DNA from: Rugamonas apoptosis
GTDB lineage: Bacteria; Pseudomonadota; Gammaproteobacteria; Burkholderiales; Burkholderiaceae_D
Assembly (NCBI RefSeq): GCF_014042355.1
Contig: NZ_JACEZU010000012.1
Coordinates: 124,001 to 188,000 of the forward strand
Direction: 5' to 3'
Length of the DNA stretch: 64,000 nucleotides
Shown: positions 9,105 to 16,863 of the stretch, in pieces
Layout: every line of letters begins with the position of its first letter
Numbering within the stretch: position 1 is the first letter of the stretch
Made by a program: the position numbers and the translations under genes
Notes under the pieces: model-generated
The model's input: the letters and a program-made list of their open reading frames with translations, nothing else
Database searches by the model: none
What the model was told of the DNA's origin: nothing

Positions 9105-10592
9105 ATGAGCAGCACACTTTGGCACGAGCGCGCCGCCGCGCTCAGCATCGATGGCCGCGCCTTCATCGGCGGCCAGCGCGTCTGGGCCAAATCGGAGCAG
9201 CGCTTCGACAACCTGTCGCCCGTGGACGGCCGCAACCTGGGCCAGGTGGCGCGCTGTGACGGCGCCGACGTGGACCTGGCCGTGGCGGCCGCGCGCGCCG
9301 CGTTCGAGGACCGCCGCTGGGCCGGCAAGTCGCCCGCCCAGCGCAAGCGGGTACTGATCCGCTTCGCCGACCTGGTGCAGCAGCATGGGTCCGAACTGGC
9401 CCTGCTCGAAACGCTGGACATGGGCAAACCCATCAAGTACAGCCAGAGCGTGGACGTGGGCGCCACGGCCAACACCCTGCGCTGGTACGGCGAGGCGATC
9501 GACAAGATATACGACGAGATCGCCCCCACGGCCGATTCCAGCCTGGCCCTGATCACGCGCGAGGCGGTCGGTGTGGTGGCGGCCATCGTGCCGTGGAATT
9601 ACCCGATGATCATGGCGGCCTGGAAGATCGCACCGGCGCTGGCGGCAGGCAACAGCGTGGTGCTCAAGCCATCCGAGAAGTCGCCGCTGACGGCGCTGCG
9701 GCTGGCCGAACTGGCGCTGGAGGCGGGCATCCCGGCCGGCGTGTTCAACGTGCTGCCCGGTTACGGCCACGAGGCCGGCGCCGCGCTGGCGCTGCATATG
9801 GACGTGGATTGCATCGGCTTCACCGGCTCCACCAAAATCGGCAAGCAGATCATGCAGATGGCTGGCCAGTCCAACCTGAAGCGGGCCTGGACTGAACTGG
9901 GCGGCAAGTCGGCCAACATCGTGTGCGCTGATTGCCCGGACCTGGACGCTGCCGTGGCCTCGGCCATCGGCTCCATCTACTTCAACCAGGGCGAGAGCTG
10001 CAACGCGCCGTCGCGCCTGTTCGTGGAAGCGTCGATCCGCGACCGCTTCCTGGAAAAAGCGCTGGCCATGATGCCCGACTTCCAGCCGGGCGACCCGCTG
10101 GACGAAGCCACCGTGATGGGCGCCATTGTCGATGCCACCCAGCTCAAGACGGTGCTCGGTTACATCGACGCCGGCAAGGCGGACGGTGCCAAGTTGCTGG
10201 CGGGCGGTGCGCAGGCGCGCACGGCCAGCGGCGGCTTCTACGTGCAGCCCACGCTGTTCGACCAGGTGAACAGCGACATGAAGATCGCCCGCGAGGAGAT
10301 CTTCGGCCCCGTGTTGTCGGTACTGAGCTTCACCGACATCCACGACGCCGTGCGCCAGGCCAACGCCACGCCTTACGGCTTGCAGGCGGCCGTGTGGACG
10401 GCCAACATGAGCAAGGCGATCCAGACGGCGCGCGCGCTGCGGGCCGGCACCGTGCACGTGAACCAGTATGACGGCGACGACATCACGGTGCCGTTCGGCG
10501 GCTACAAGCAGTCCGGCAACGGGCGCGACAAGTCGCTGCACGCGTTCGACAAGTACACGGAGCTCAAGACCACCTGGATCCAGATTGGTTGA
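9105..10592 (+). CDS. puuC: Aldehyde dehydrogenase, gamma-glutamyl-gamma-aminobutyraldehyde type
   Basis: NAD(P)-dependent aldehyde dehydrogenase of 495 aa, expected to oxidise gamma-glutamyl-aminobutyraldehyde to gamma-glutamyl-GABA. Family features: VPWNYPMIMAAWKIAPALAAGN, nucleotide-binding FTGSTKIGKQI, the general-base Glu in WTELGGKSANIV, the catalytic Cys in FNQGESCNAPSR, and EEIFGPVLSV. A strong AGGAGGA precedes the ATG. puuB starts 4 bp after the stop. Close relatives act on betaine aldehyde and other aldehydes; assignment rests on neighbours. Confidence 0.87.
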   Translation: MSSTLWHERAAALSIDGRAFIGGQRVWAKSEQRFDNLSPVDGRNLGQVARCDGADVDLAVAAARAAFEDRRWAGKSPAQRKRVLIRFADLVQQHGSELALLETLDMGKPIKYSQSVDVGATANTLRWYGEAIDKIYDEIAPTADSSLALITREAVGVVAAIVPWNYPMIMAAWKIAPALAAGNSVVLKPSEKSPLTALRLAELALEAGIPAGVFNVLPGYGHEAGAALALHMDVDCIGFTGSTKIGKQIMQMAGQSNLKRAWTELGGKSANIVCADCPDLDAAVASAIGSIYFNQGESCNAPSRLFVEASIRDRFLEKALAMMPDFQPGDPLDEATVMGAIVDATQLKTVLGYIDAGKADGAKLLAGGAQARTASGGFYVQPTLFDQVNSDMKIAREEIFGPVLSVLSFTDIHDAVRQANATPYGLQAAVWTANMSKAIQTARALRAGTVHVNQYDGDDITVPFGGYKQSGNGRDKSLHAFDKYTELKTTWIQIG

Positions 10593-10596
10593 GCGC

Positions 10597-11931
10597 ATGG
10601 AGAACGTCGCCCTGCATGCAAAAAAACCGACGGCGCTGCTGCGGCGCGAGCAGGAACTGACCCAAGGTTCCTACTACGAGGCCAGCGTCCGGCGGCCGCC
10701 GCCGGAGGCGCCATTGGCGGGCCGCACCACGGCCGATGTGTGCGTGATCGGCGCCGGCCTGGCTGGCCTGTCGGCCGCGCTGGAGTTGCGCGCGCGCGGC
10801 CTGTCGGTGGTGGTGCTGGAAGCGCAAACGGTGGGCTGGGGCGCGTCCGGGCGCAACGGCGGCCAGGCGCTTGCGGGTTACGCCAGCGACGACGCGGTGG
10901 AACAGCAACTGGCGCCGGAGCAGGCGCGCCAGGCCTGGCAGGTGACGGTGGACGCGTTGACGCTGCTGCGCCGGCGCATCGCCGAGCACGACATCGATTG
11001 CGATTTCGTGGACGGCTATTTGAGCATGGCCGTCAACGCCCGCAAGGGGGAAGCGCTGCGCGCCTACACGGAACAGCTGGAACGGGACTACGGCTACACC
11101 ATGCAGCCCATCGCGCCGCAAGACGTGTGCGCGTGGATAGACAGCGAACGCTTTCACTCCGGCGTGTATGACCCGCAATCGGGCCATCTGCATCCGCTCA
11201 AGTACTGCCTGGGCCTGGCCGGGGCGGTGCGCGCGGCGGGTGCGCGCATCTACGAACATTCGCCCGTGGTGCAGGTGCAGCGCGGCGTCAAGCCCGTGGT
11301 GCGCACGGCCAGCGGCGAAGTGGCGTGCGACTTCGTGGTCATGGCCGGCAACGTCTACCTGAACGAATACGGCAAGGCCGTAGCGCCAGACGTGGGGGCG
11401 CGCATCATGCCGGTGGGGACCTACATCATCGCCACCGCGCAGATGGAGGCGGAACGGGCCGAGGCGCTGATCCGCCAACGCGCCGCCGTGTGCGACACCA
11501 ATTTCGTGCTCGATTACTTCCGCCTCACGGCCGACAACCGCCTGCTGTTCGGTGGCGGCGTGAGCTACAGCGGCGCCACCCCGGCCAACCTGCGCGAAGC
11601 GATGCGGCGCCGCATGCTGGCCGTGTTCCCGCAACTGGCCGACCTGAAGGTGCCCCATGCGTGGGGCGGCTTCGTTGACATCACCATGAACCGGGGCCCG
11701 GACTTCGGCCGGGTGGACGGCAACCTGTACTACCTGCAGGGCTTTTCCGGCCATGGCCTGGCGCTGACGGGCATGGCGGGCCTGCTGGCGGCCGAGGCCA
11801 TCGCAGGCCAGGCGGGCCGCTTCGACCTGCTGTCCCAACTGCGCCACCGCGACTTCCCCGGCGGCGCGGCCATGCGCACGCCCGCGCTGGTGCTGGGCAC
11901 CTTGTACCACCGCTTGCGCGACCTGCTGTAA
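10597..11931 (+). CDS. puuB: FAD-dependent gamma-glutamylputrescine oxidoreductase
   Basis: D-amino-acid-oxidase-fold flavoenzyme of about 444 aa that would oxidise gamma-glutamylputrescine to the aldehyde used by PuuC. The Rossmann FAD motif is VCVIGAGLAGLSAALELRARG (about residues 48-68), followed by GWGASGRNGGQ, a motif typical of PuuB/DadA-like oxidases, and a C-terminal FSGHGLALTGMAG that closes the FAD site. The frame is open further upstream, but that part runs inside puuC; the ATG at 10597, 4 bp after the puuC stop, gives the normal N-terminus. Confidence 0.87.
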   Translation: MENVALHAKKPTALLRREQELTQGSYYEASVRRPPPEAPLAGRTTADVCVIGAGLAGLSAALELRARGLSVVVLEAQTVGWGASGRNGGQALAGYASDDAVEQQLAPEQARQAWQVTVDALTLLRRRIAEHDIDCDFVDGYLSMAVNARKGEALRAYTEQLERDYGYTMQPIAPQDVCAWIDSERFHSGVYDPQSGHLHPLKYCLGLAGAVRAAGARIYEHSPVVQVQRGVKPVVRTASGEVACDFVVMAGNVYLNEYGKAVAPDVGARIMPVGTYIIATAQMEAERAEALIRQRAAVCDTNFVLDYFRLTADNRLLFGGGVSYSGATPANLREAMRRRMLAVFPQLADLKVPHAWGGFVDITMNRGPDFGRVDGNLYYLQGFSGHGLALTGMAGLLAAEAIAGQAGRFDLLSQLRHRDFPGGAAMRTPALVLGTLYHRLRDLL

Positions 11932-11955
11932 TCCATCCAACGACAGGAGAATGAG

Positions 11956-13293
11956 ATGACCCAAGCCATGCGCGACTTTCTGCGCGATCGCAATATCCAC
12001 GAGGTGGAATGCGTGATCGCCGACATGACCGGCATCGCCCGCGGGAAAATCCTGCCCAAGGACCTGTTCCTGAGCGAAGGCGAGATGCGGCTGCCGAAAA
12101 GCGTGCTGCTCAACACCGTCAATGGCGAACAGCCCAACAACATGCCCTACACTGGCGCCACCGACCCGGACATGATCTGCGTGCCGGACCTGGCCACGCT
12201 GCGCCAGGTGCCGTGGGCCGCCGAGAACGTGGCGCTGGTGATCCACGATTGCCAGAACTTCGACGGCACCCCGGTCGGCCTGTCGCCACGGGCCGTGCTG
12301 CGCAAGGTGCTGCAGTTGTACGCGGCACGCGGCTGGCAGCCGGTGGTGGCGCCGGAGATGGAGTTTTATCTCGTCGCCCGCAGCAGCAACCCGCACGAAC
12401 CGCTGGTGCCGCCGCTGGGACGCAGCGGCAAGACGGAATCGGGCCGCCAGTCCTATTCCATCGACGCGGTGAATGACTTCGATCCGTTTTTCCTTGAGTT
12501 ATCAAGTTTCTGCAAGCTGCACGGACTGGGCGTGGAAACCCTGATCCACGAGGCGGGCGCCGGCCAGATGGAAATCAACTTCACCCACGGCGACGCGCTG
12601 GAACTTGCCGACCGGGTGTTCCTGTTCAAGCGCGCCGTGCGCGAGACGGCGCTACGGCACGGCATCTTCGCCACCTTCATGGCCAAGCCGATGGAGACGG
12701 AGCCGGGCAGCGCCATGCACATCCACCAGAGCGTGCTCGATGTGGAGACGGGCAAGAACATCTTCAGCAACGACGACGGCGGCGCCAGCGCGCTGTTCTT
12801 CCACTATATCGCCGGGCTGGAAAAATACACGGCGCCGGCCACGCTGCTGCTGGCGCCGCACGTCAATTCCTACCGCCGCCTGTCGCGCTTCATGTCGGCG
12901 CCGACCAATGTGCGCTGGGGTTACGACAACCGTACCTGCGGCATCCGCGTGCCCAACTCCGCGCCCGTCAACCGGCGGCTGGAGAATCGCGTGCCGGGGG
13001 TGGACGTCAATCCCTACCTGGCCATGGCCGCTACGCTGGCCTGCGGCTACCTGGGCATGGTGGAGCAGCTGACGCCATCGGCGCCCACGGCCGACAGCGC
13101 CGAACACGTGCACGACGAACTGCCGCGCAATCTGGAAGACGCCATCGTGCGCCTGCGCGAGTGCAAGGCGCTGGGCGACGTGCTGGGCGAACTGTTCGTG
13201 CAGGCGTTCTGCGAAGTGAAGGAACTGGAATTTGCCACCTACAGCCGCGTGATCAGCTCCTGGGAGCGCGAACACCTGATGCTGCTGGTGTGA
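11956..13293 (+). CDS. puuA: Glutamine synthetase family protein, gamma-glutamylputrescine synthetase-like (copy 2)
   Basis: 445-aa paralogue of the enzyme at 413. It keeps the same blocks (CVIADMTGIARGK, EINFTHGD, AMHIHQSVLD, NRTCGIRVPNSA) and ends in SWEREHLMLLV, almost identical to the first copy. The divergence between copies suggests different amines or different expression rather than a recent duplication. AGGAGA precedes the start; the aminotransferase follows 10 bp downstream. One copy may act on other mono- or diamines, as some actinobacterial GlnA homologues do. Confidence 0.82.
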   Translation: MTQAMRDFLRDRNIHEVECVIADMTGIARGKILPKDLFLSEGEMRLPKSVLLNTVNGEQPNNMPYTGATDPDMICVPDLATLRQVPWAAENVALVIHDCQNFDGTPVGLSPRAVLRKVLQLYAARGWQPVVAPEMEFYLVARSSNPHEPLVPPLGRSGKTESGRQSYSIDAVNDFDPFFLELSSFCKLHGLGVETLIHEAGAGQMEINFTHGDALELADRVFLFKRAVRETALRHGIFATFMAKPMETEPGSAMHIHQSVLDVETGKNIFSNDDGGASALFFHYIAGLEKYTAPATLLLAPHVNSYRRLSRFMSAPTNVRWGYDNRTCGIRVPNSAPVNRRLENRVPGVDVNPYLAMAATLACGYLGMVEQLTPSAPTADSAEHVHDELPRNLEDAIVRLRECKALGDVLGELFVQAFCEVKELEFATYSRVISSWEREHLMLLV

Positions 13294-13303
13294 GGAGAAC
13301 CCC

Positions 13304-14671
13304 ATGCAGGACAACACCACCCGCCACGGCGTGAACTGGGCCAGGGCGCAAGCGCTGGCGGCGGCCGAACGGGCCGACTATATGGCCCGCAATCCCATCT
13401 CGCAGGCGCTGGCCGCGCGCGCGGGAGAGCACATGCTGTTCGGTGTGCCCATGCACTGGATGAATGACTGGTCCACACCGTTCGCGCTGACCGTGCGCGA
13501 AGCGAGCGGCGCCAGCTTCACCGACGCCGACGGCCACGCCTACACCGACTTCTGCCTGGGCGACACGGGCGCCATGTTCGGTCATGCGCCGCCGCCGGTG
13601 GCGCACGCCATCGCGCACCAGGCCGCCCGAGGTTACACGGCCATGCTGCCGTCCGAGGATGCGGCCCCGGTGGCCGAAGAACTGGCGCGCCGCTTCGGCC
13701 TGCCGTACTGGCAGTTCGCCCTGTCAGCGTCGGACGCCAACCGCTTCGTGCTGCGCTGGCTGCGCGCGGCCACGGGCCGCAGCAAGATCCTCGTGTTCAA
13801 CGGCTGCTACCACGGCACGGTGGACGATGTGTTCGTGGACCTGGTGGACGGCGCACCCGTGCAGCGCGACAGCCTGCTGGGCCAGGTCTACCCGCTGACG
13901 CAGCAGACGGTGGTGGTCGAGTTCAACGACCTGGCCGCGCTGGAGGCGGCGCTGGCGTACGGCGACGTGGCCTGCGTGCTGGCTGAGCCGGTGATGACCA
14001 ACATCGGCATGGTGCTGCCGCAGCCCGGCTACTGGGAAGAAGCGCAGCGCATCCTGCGCCGCCACGGCACGCTGCTGGTGATCGATGAAACCCACACCAT
14101 CAGCAGTGGCCCTGGCGGCTACGCCCGCGCGCACGGCATGGCGCCCGATGCGCTGGTGGTCGGCAAGCCGATAGGCGGTGGCGTACCGTGCGCCGTGTAT
14201 GGTTTCACGGCCGACGTGGCACGGCGGGTGGAGCAGGCCAAGCGCGACGCACCGCCCGGTCATTCAGGCGTGGGGACGACGCTGAGCGCCAATATGTTCG
14301 CTATGGCGGCCATGCGCGCCAACCTGGAACAGGTGATGACGGAGGAAGCGTATCAGGCCATGTTCGCGCTGGCGGACCAGCTGGCGGCCGGCCTGCGCGG
14401 CGCCATCGCGCGCCACGGACTGCCCTGGTGCGTGACGCAGGTGGGGGCGCGCACGGAATTCCAGTTCGCCCCGCAGGCACCGCGCAATGGCAGCGAGGCC
14501 GGGGCCATCCTCGACGGCGAGCTGGAACAGATCATTCACCTGTACTTGCTCAACCGGGGACTGCTGATCACGCCATTTCACAACATGCTGCTGGTCTGCC
14601 CGCAGACGACGGCACGGGATGTGGCGCGGCTGCTGGACGGTTTCGACCGCTGCCTGTCCGCGCTGGTGTAA
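13304..14671 (+). CDS. Class III aminotransferase with glutamate-1-semialdehyde aminomutase-like active site
   Basis: PLP-dependent fold type I enzyme of 455 aa. It differs from the aminotransferase at 1883: the Schiff-base lysine lies in VVGKPIGGGVPCAVYGF, the pattern of HemL (GSAM)-like enzymes, and the PLP aspartate is in LLVIDETHTISSGPGG. Other landmarks are FNGCYHGTVDD and FCLGDTGAMFGH. A dedicated heme role is unlikely this deep in an amine-catabolic operon; a GABA or other omega-amine transaminase is more plausible. GAGGAGA precedes the start. Last + strand gene of the polyamine block; I see no terminator after it. Confidence 0.75.
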   Translation: MQDNTTRHGVNWARAQALAAAERADYMARNPISQALAARAGEHMLFGVPMHWMNDWSTPFALTVREASGASFTDADGHAYTDFCLGDTGAMFGHAPPPVAHAIAHQAARGYTAMLPSEDAAPVAEELARRFGLPYWQFALSASDANRFVLRWLRAATGRSKILVFNGCYHGTVDDVFVDLVDGAPVQRDSLLGQVYPLTQQTVVVEFNDLAALEAALAYGDVACVLAEPVMTNIGMVLPQPGYWEEAQRILRRHGTLLVIDETHTISSGPGGYARAHGMAPDALVVGKPIGGGVPCAVYGFTADVARRVEQAKRDAPPGHSGVGTTLSANMFAMAAMRANLEQVMTEEAYQAMFALADQLAAGLRGAIARHGLPWCVTQVGARTEFQFAPQAPRNGSEAGAILDGELEQIIHLYLLNRGLLITPFHNMLLVCPQTTARDVARLLDGFDRCLSALV

Positions 14672-14707
14672 CGGCGCGCGCAGCGGCCGGGCTGGGACGC
14701 TGGCGGC

Positions 14708-14863
14708 TCATGCCACCTTCCAGTCCGGCAGCGGCAGCACGATCATCTGCCAGCCCAGCTGGCGGCGGATCTCGTCCATCGACGGCGGTGGATCGTTGGC
14801 CGCGCGGCGCTGTTCCATGTATTGCCGAACCTGTTCCTTGCTGGGTTGCTTGACCTTGTCCAT
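14708..14863 (-). CDS. Small conserved-looking protein, 51 aa, function unknown
   Basis: Short gene encoding 51 residues that begin MDKVKQPSKEQVRQYMEQRR and end in LPLPDWKVA. The reading is supported by a well-placed CGGGAGAG ribosome-binding site, an ordered charged N-terminal helix, and a PPPSMDEIRRQLGWQM segment that looks like a compact helical domain. There is no signal peptide or membrane segment. It lies alone on the - strand after the polyamine operon and 392 bp from panB. I do not recognise the family. Confidence 0.6.
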   Translation of the reverse strand: MDKVKQPSKEQVRQYMEQRRAANDPPPSMDEIRRQLGWQMIVLPLPDWKVA

Positions 14864-15255
14864 GATGCTCTCCCGGCTTGCGCCATCCTGCCAACAGTAA
14901 CGATAGAGAGGAACCAGGCTGGGCGGCAGAGTGAACCCACGCCCTGGTTTGATTGATTACCATCAAAGGGAGCAAGGTTCATGCCTGTGTTCGTGTGCCC
15001 TGTGGCGCAGGGGCGGGAGGGGGATGAAAAAAGATGTGTCCCGGGGAAGCGGGTTGGCACGATTTATTCCGGCTGTTGCAGGACGCAACAACGCGAACAG
15101 CGCCGGCGGGACGGCGGAACAGCGCTGTCATGGACAACGGGAAATTGGGACGGATTCCGGGCGTGGCACACGGGAAAACCGTGTCACGTGCCCGATATCG
15201 AGGACGATGCCGGACCTGTTCGCTTGTGCGACAAATGAACAGGTCCGCTGCGACA
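14864..15255. other. 392-bp intergenic region between the small 51-aa gene and panB
   Basis: No convincing gene is seen. It contains the upstream region of the small - strand gene, including an inverted repeat TTTGAT-N8-ATCAAA at 14948-14967 that could be an operator, and the long inverted repeat at 15211-15247 just past panB. Open frames here lack ribosome-binding sites and coding character. Confidence 0.4.
15211..15247. repeat. 11-bp perfect inverted repeat after panB
   Basis: CGGACCTGTTC at 15211-15221 is repeated inverted as GAACAGGTCCG at 15237-15247, with a 15-nt spacer. It begins 8 bp after the panB stop in the direction of panB transcription. There is no T-run, so it is either a Rho-assisted/stabilising hairpin ending the - strand operon or a protein-binding dyad. 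Confidence 0.5.
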
Positions 15256-16128
15256 TCAGAAGCAGTGTTCGATGGCCGGGAAGCTGCCATCCTTGACGGC
15301 CTGCACATAGGCGCTGACGGCCGCGTCGATGCTGGTCTGGCCGTCCATGAAATTCTTCACGAAGCGCGCCTTGCGCCCGGGAAACACGCCCAGCAGGTCG
15401 TGCATCACCAGCACCTGGCCGGCGCAATCGGGACCGGCGCCGATGCCGATGGTGGGCATGGCCAGCAAGTCCGTCACTTCCTTGCCCAGCTGGGTGGGGA
15501 TGGCTTCCAGCACCACCATGGCCGCGCCGGCCGCCTGCAGCTTGAGCGCGTCGGCCTTGAGCAGGTCGGCGCTTTCGGTCGTCTTGCCCTGCACCTTGTA
15601 GCCGCCCAGTTGATGCACGGATTGCGGCGTCAGGCCCAAGTGGGCGCACACGGGCACGGCGCGGTCGGTCAGGAAGCGCACGGTGTCAGCCAGCCAGGCG
15701 CCGCCTTCGATCTTGACCATGTGGGCGCCAGCCTGCATCAGCTTGACGGCGTTGTTGAACGCCGACTCCGGCGTGGCGTAGCTGCCGAACGGCATATCGG
15801 CCAGCACCATGGCCGACTTGCTGCCGCGCGCCACGGCTGCCGTGTGGTACGCGATTTCGTCCACCGTGACGGGCAGGGTGGAGCTGTGGCCGTTGCAGAC
15901 CATGCCCAGCGAATCACCGATCAGCAGCACTTCCACGCCGCAGCGGTCCATCAGCGCGGCGAAGCTGGCGTCGTAGCAGGTCAGCATGGTGATCTTCTCG
16001 CCGGCCGCGCGCAGCGCGTTGAGCGAGGGGATGGTGACGGCCTTGGTAGCGACCGGCTTGGACGGCGCGGGCGTGGCGGCAGGCTTTTGGCCCGTCGTCA
16101 TTTCGGTTCCTTGCAAATATCCAGACAT
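15256..16128 (-). CDS. panB: 3-methyl-2-oxobutanoate hydroxymethyltransferase
   Basis: Ketopantoate hydroxymethyltransferase, about 290 aa, first committed step of pantothenate (CoA) synthesis: ketoisovalerate plus methylene-tetrahydrofolate gives ketopantoate. Visible are MLTCYDASFA, the metal-site region LLIGDSLGMV, the ADMPFGSY block, VKIEGG, AHLGLTPQSVHQLGGYKVQG and PTIGIGAGPDCAGQVLV. Starts at 16155, 16128 and 16101 are in frame; GAGGAA lies just before the one at 16128. An Ala/Pro/Lys-rich N-terminal extension of ~25 residues precedes the barrel. Its folate link to folK just upstream is noteworthy. Downstream comes the inverted repeat at 15211-15247. Confidence 0.93.
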   Translation of the reverse strand: MSGYLQGTEMTTGQKPAATPAPSKPVATKAVTIPSLNALRAAGEKITMLTCYDASFAALMDRCGVEVLLIGDSLGMVCNGHSSTLPVTVDEIAYHTAAVARGSKSAMVLADMPFGSYATPESAFNNAVKLMQAGAHMVKIEGGAWLADTVRFLTDRAVPVCAHLGLTPQSVHQLGGYKVQGKTTESADLLKADALKLQAAGAAMVVLEAIPTQLGKEVTDLLAMPTIGIGAGPDCAGQVLVMHDLLGVFPGRKARFVKNFMDGQTSIDAAVSAYVQAVKDGSFPAIEHCF

Positions 16129-16214
16129 GGAGTTCCTCGAAAGTGAGAGTGACATCGGCGCTAGTGTAGACCTTTGCCGGTGAGCGCGCTGGGCGCGCGA
16201 AAATTTTAGGGGTG

Positions 16215-16292
16215 TCAGCCGCGGAACATGAAGTCGACCAGGTTCGACAGTGCCAGCAGGCCGACGGCCTGCACGATGACGGGTGTTTGCAT
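16215..16292 (-). CDS. Possible 25-aa hydrophobic peptide between folK and panB
   Basis: An ATG 7 bp after the folK stop opens a 25-codon frame starting MQTPVIVQAVGLLALSNLVD and ending FMFRG. It could form one membrane helix, and GAGGGG lies just upstream, though close to the ATG. Length alone gives little support; it may be a real small membrane peptide, a remnant of a longer membrane gene, or chance. Confidence 0.25.
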   Translation of the reverse strand: MQTPVIVQAVGLLALSNLVDFMFRG

Positions 16293-16299
16293 CAGCCCC

Positions 16300-16779
16300 T
16301 CAGCTCAGAAGGCTGATGCCCTGATCAGCCACGGCCGCCGCGTAATCGCGCGCCGGGCCTCGGCCGGGAATGACCACCTCCGGCGCCAGCGCCAGCAGCG
16401 GCACCAGCACGAAGGCCCGTTCCGTCATGCGTGGGTGGGGCACGGTCAGCGTGGGGCTGGCGATCAATTGGTCGCCGTACAGCAGCAGGTCCAGGTCCAG
16501 TGTGCGCGGCGCGTTGCGGTAGGGGCGCTCGCGCCCGTGCGCCTGCTCGATGCCGTGCAGCGCTTGCAGCAACGCCTCCGCATCCAGCGTGGTGCTGACG
16601 CTGGCCACGGCGTTGACGTAGTCGTCGCCGCTGGAGTCGATGGGCGCGGTGCGGTACTGGCCCGACACGCCCAGCACAGTGCAGCCGGGCAGGCGGCGCA
16701 GGCGTTCGATGGCGTCGGCCACGTTGGCGCGCGCGTCGCCCAGGTTGGCGCCGATGCCGACAAAGGCGATGATATTCAT
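16300..16779 (-). CDS. folK: 2-amino-4-hydroxy-6-hydroxymethyldihydropteridine pyrophosphokinase
   Basis: HPPK, 159 aa, the folate-pathway enzyme that pyrophosphorylates the pterin with ATP. The family pattern is clear: FVGIGANLGD at the N-terminus, VSGQYRTAP, the core RNAPRTLDLDLLLYGD with the two Mg-binding aspartates, and VPHPRMTERAFVLVPLLALAP. It lies 84 bp downstream of pcnB on the same strand, the pcnB-folK order common in gamma- and betaproteobacteria. Confidence 0.95.
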   Translation of the reverse strand: MNIIAFVGIGANLGDARANVADAIERLRRLPGCTVLGVSGQYRTAPIDSSGDDYVNAVASVSTTLDAEALLQALHGIEQAHGRERPYRNAPRTLDLDLLLYGDQLIASPTLTVPHPRMTERAFVLVPLLALAPEVVIPGRGPARDYAAAVADQGISLLS

Positions 16780-16863
16780 GCGATGGTGCTCATACGGTCA
16801 TGCTGTCGTTACCCGGTCATTACCCGTTCGGTGTTTGTGCGGTGCGCTGGCGCTTGGCGCGCC

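Noticed and set aside
10564..12396. A 610-codon - strand frame across puuB and the second puuA
   Set aside because: Shadow of two real genes; no ribosome-binding site and no family motif.
16184..16206. GCGCGC-TGG-GCGCGC followed by GAAAATTTT as a terminator
   Set aside because: It would act on + strand transcripts, but no + strand gene ends here; in the - direction it lies in the middle of the operon with no T-run behind the stem.
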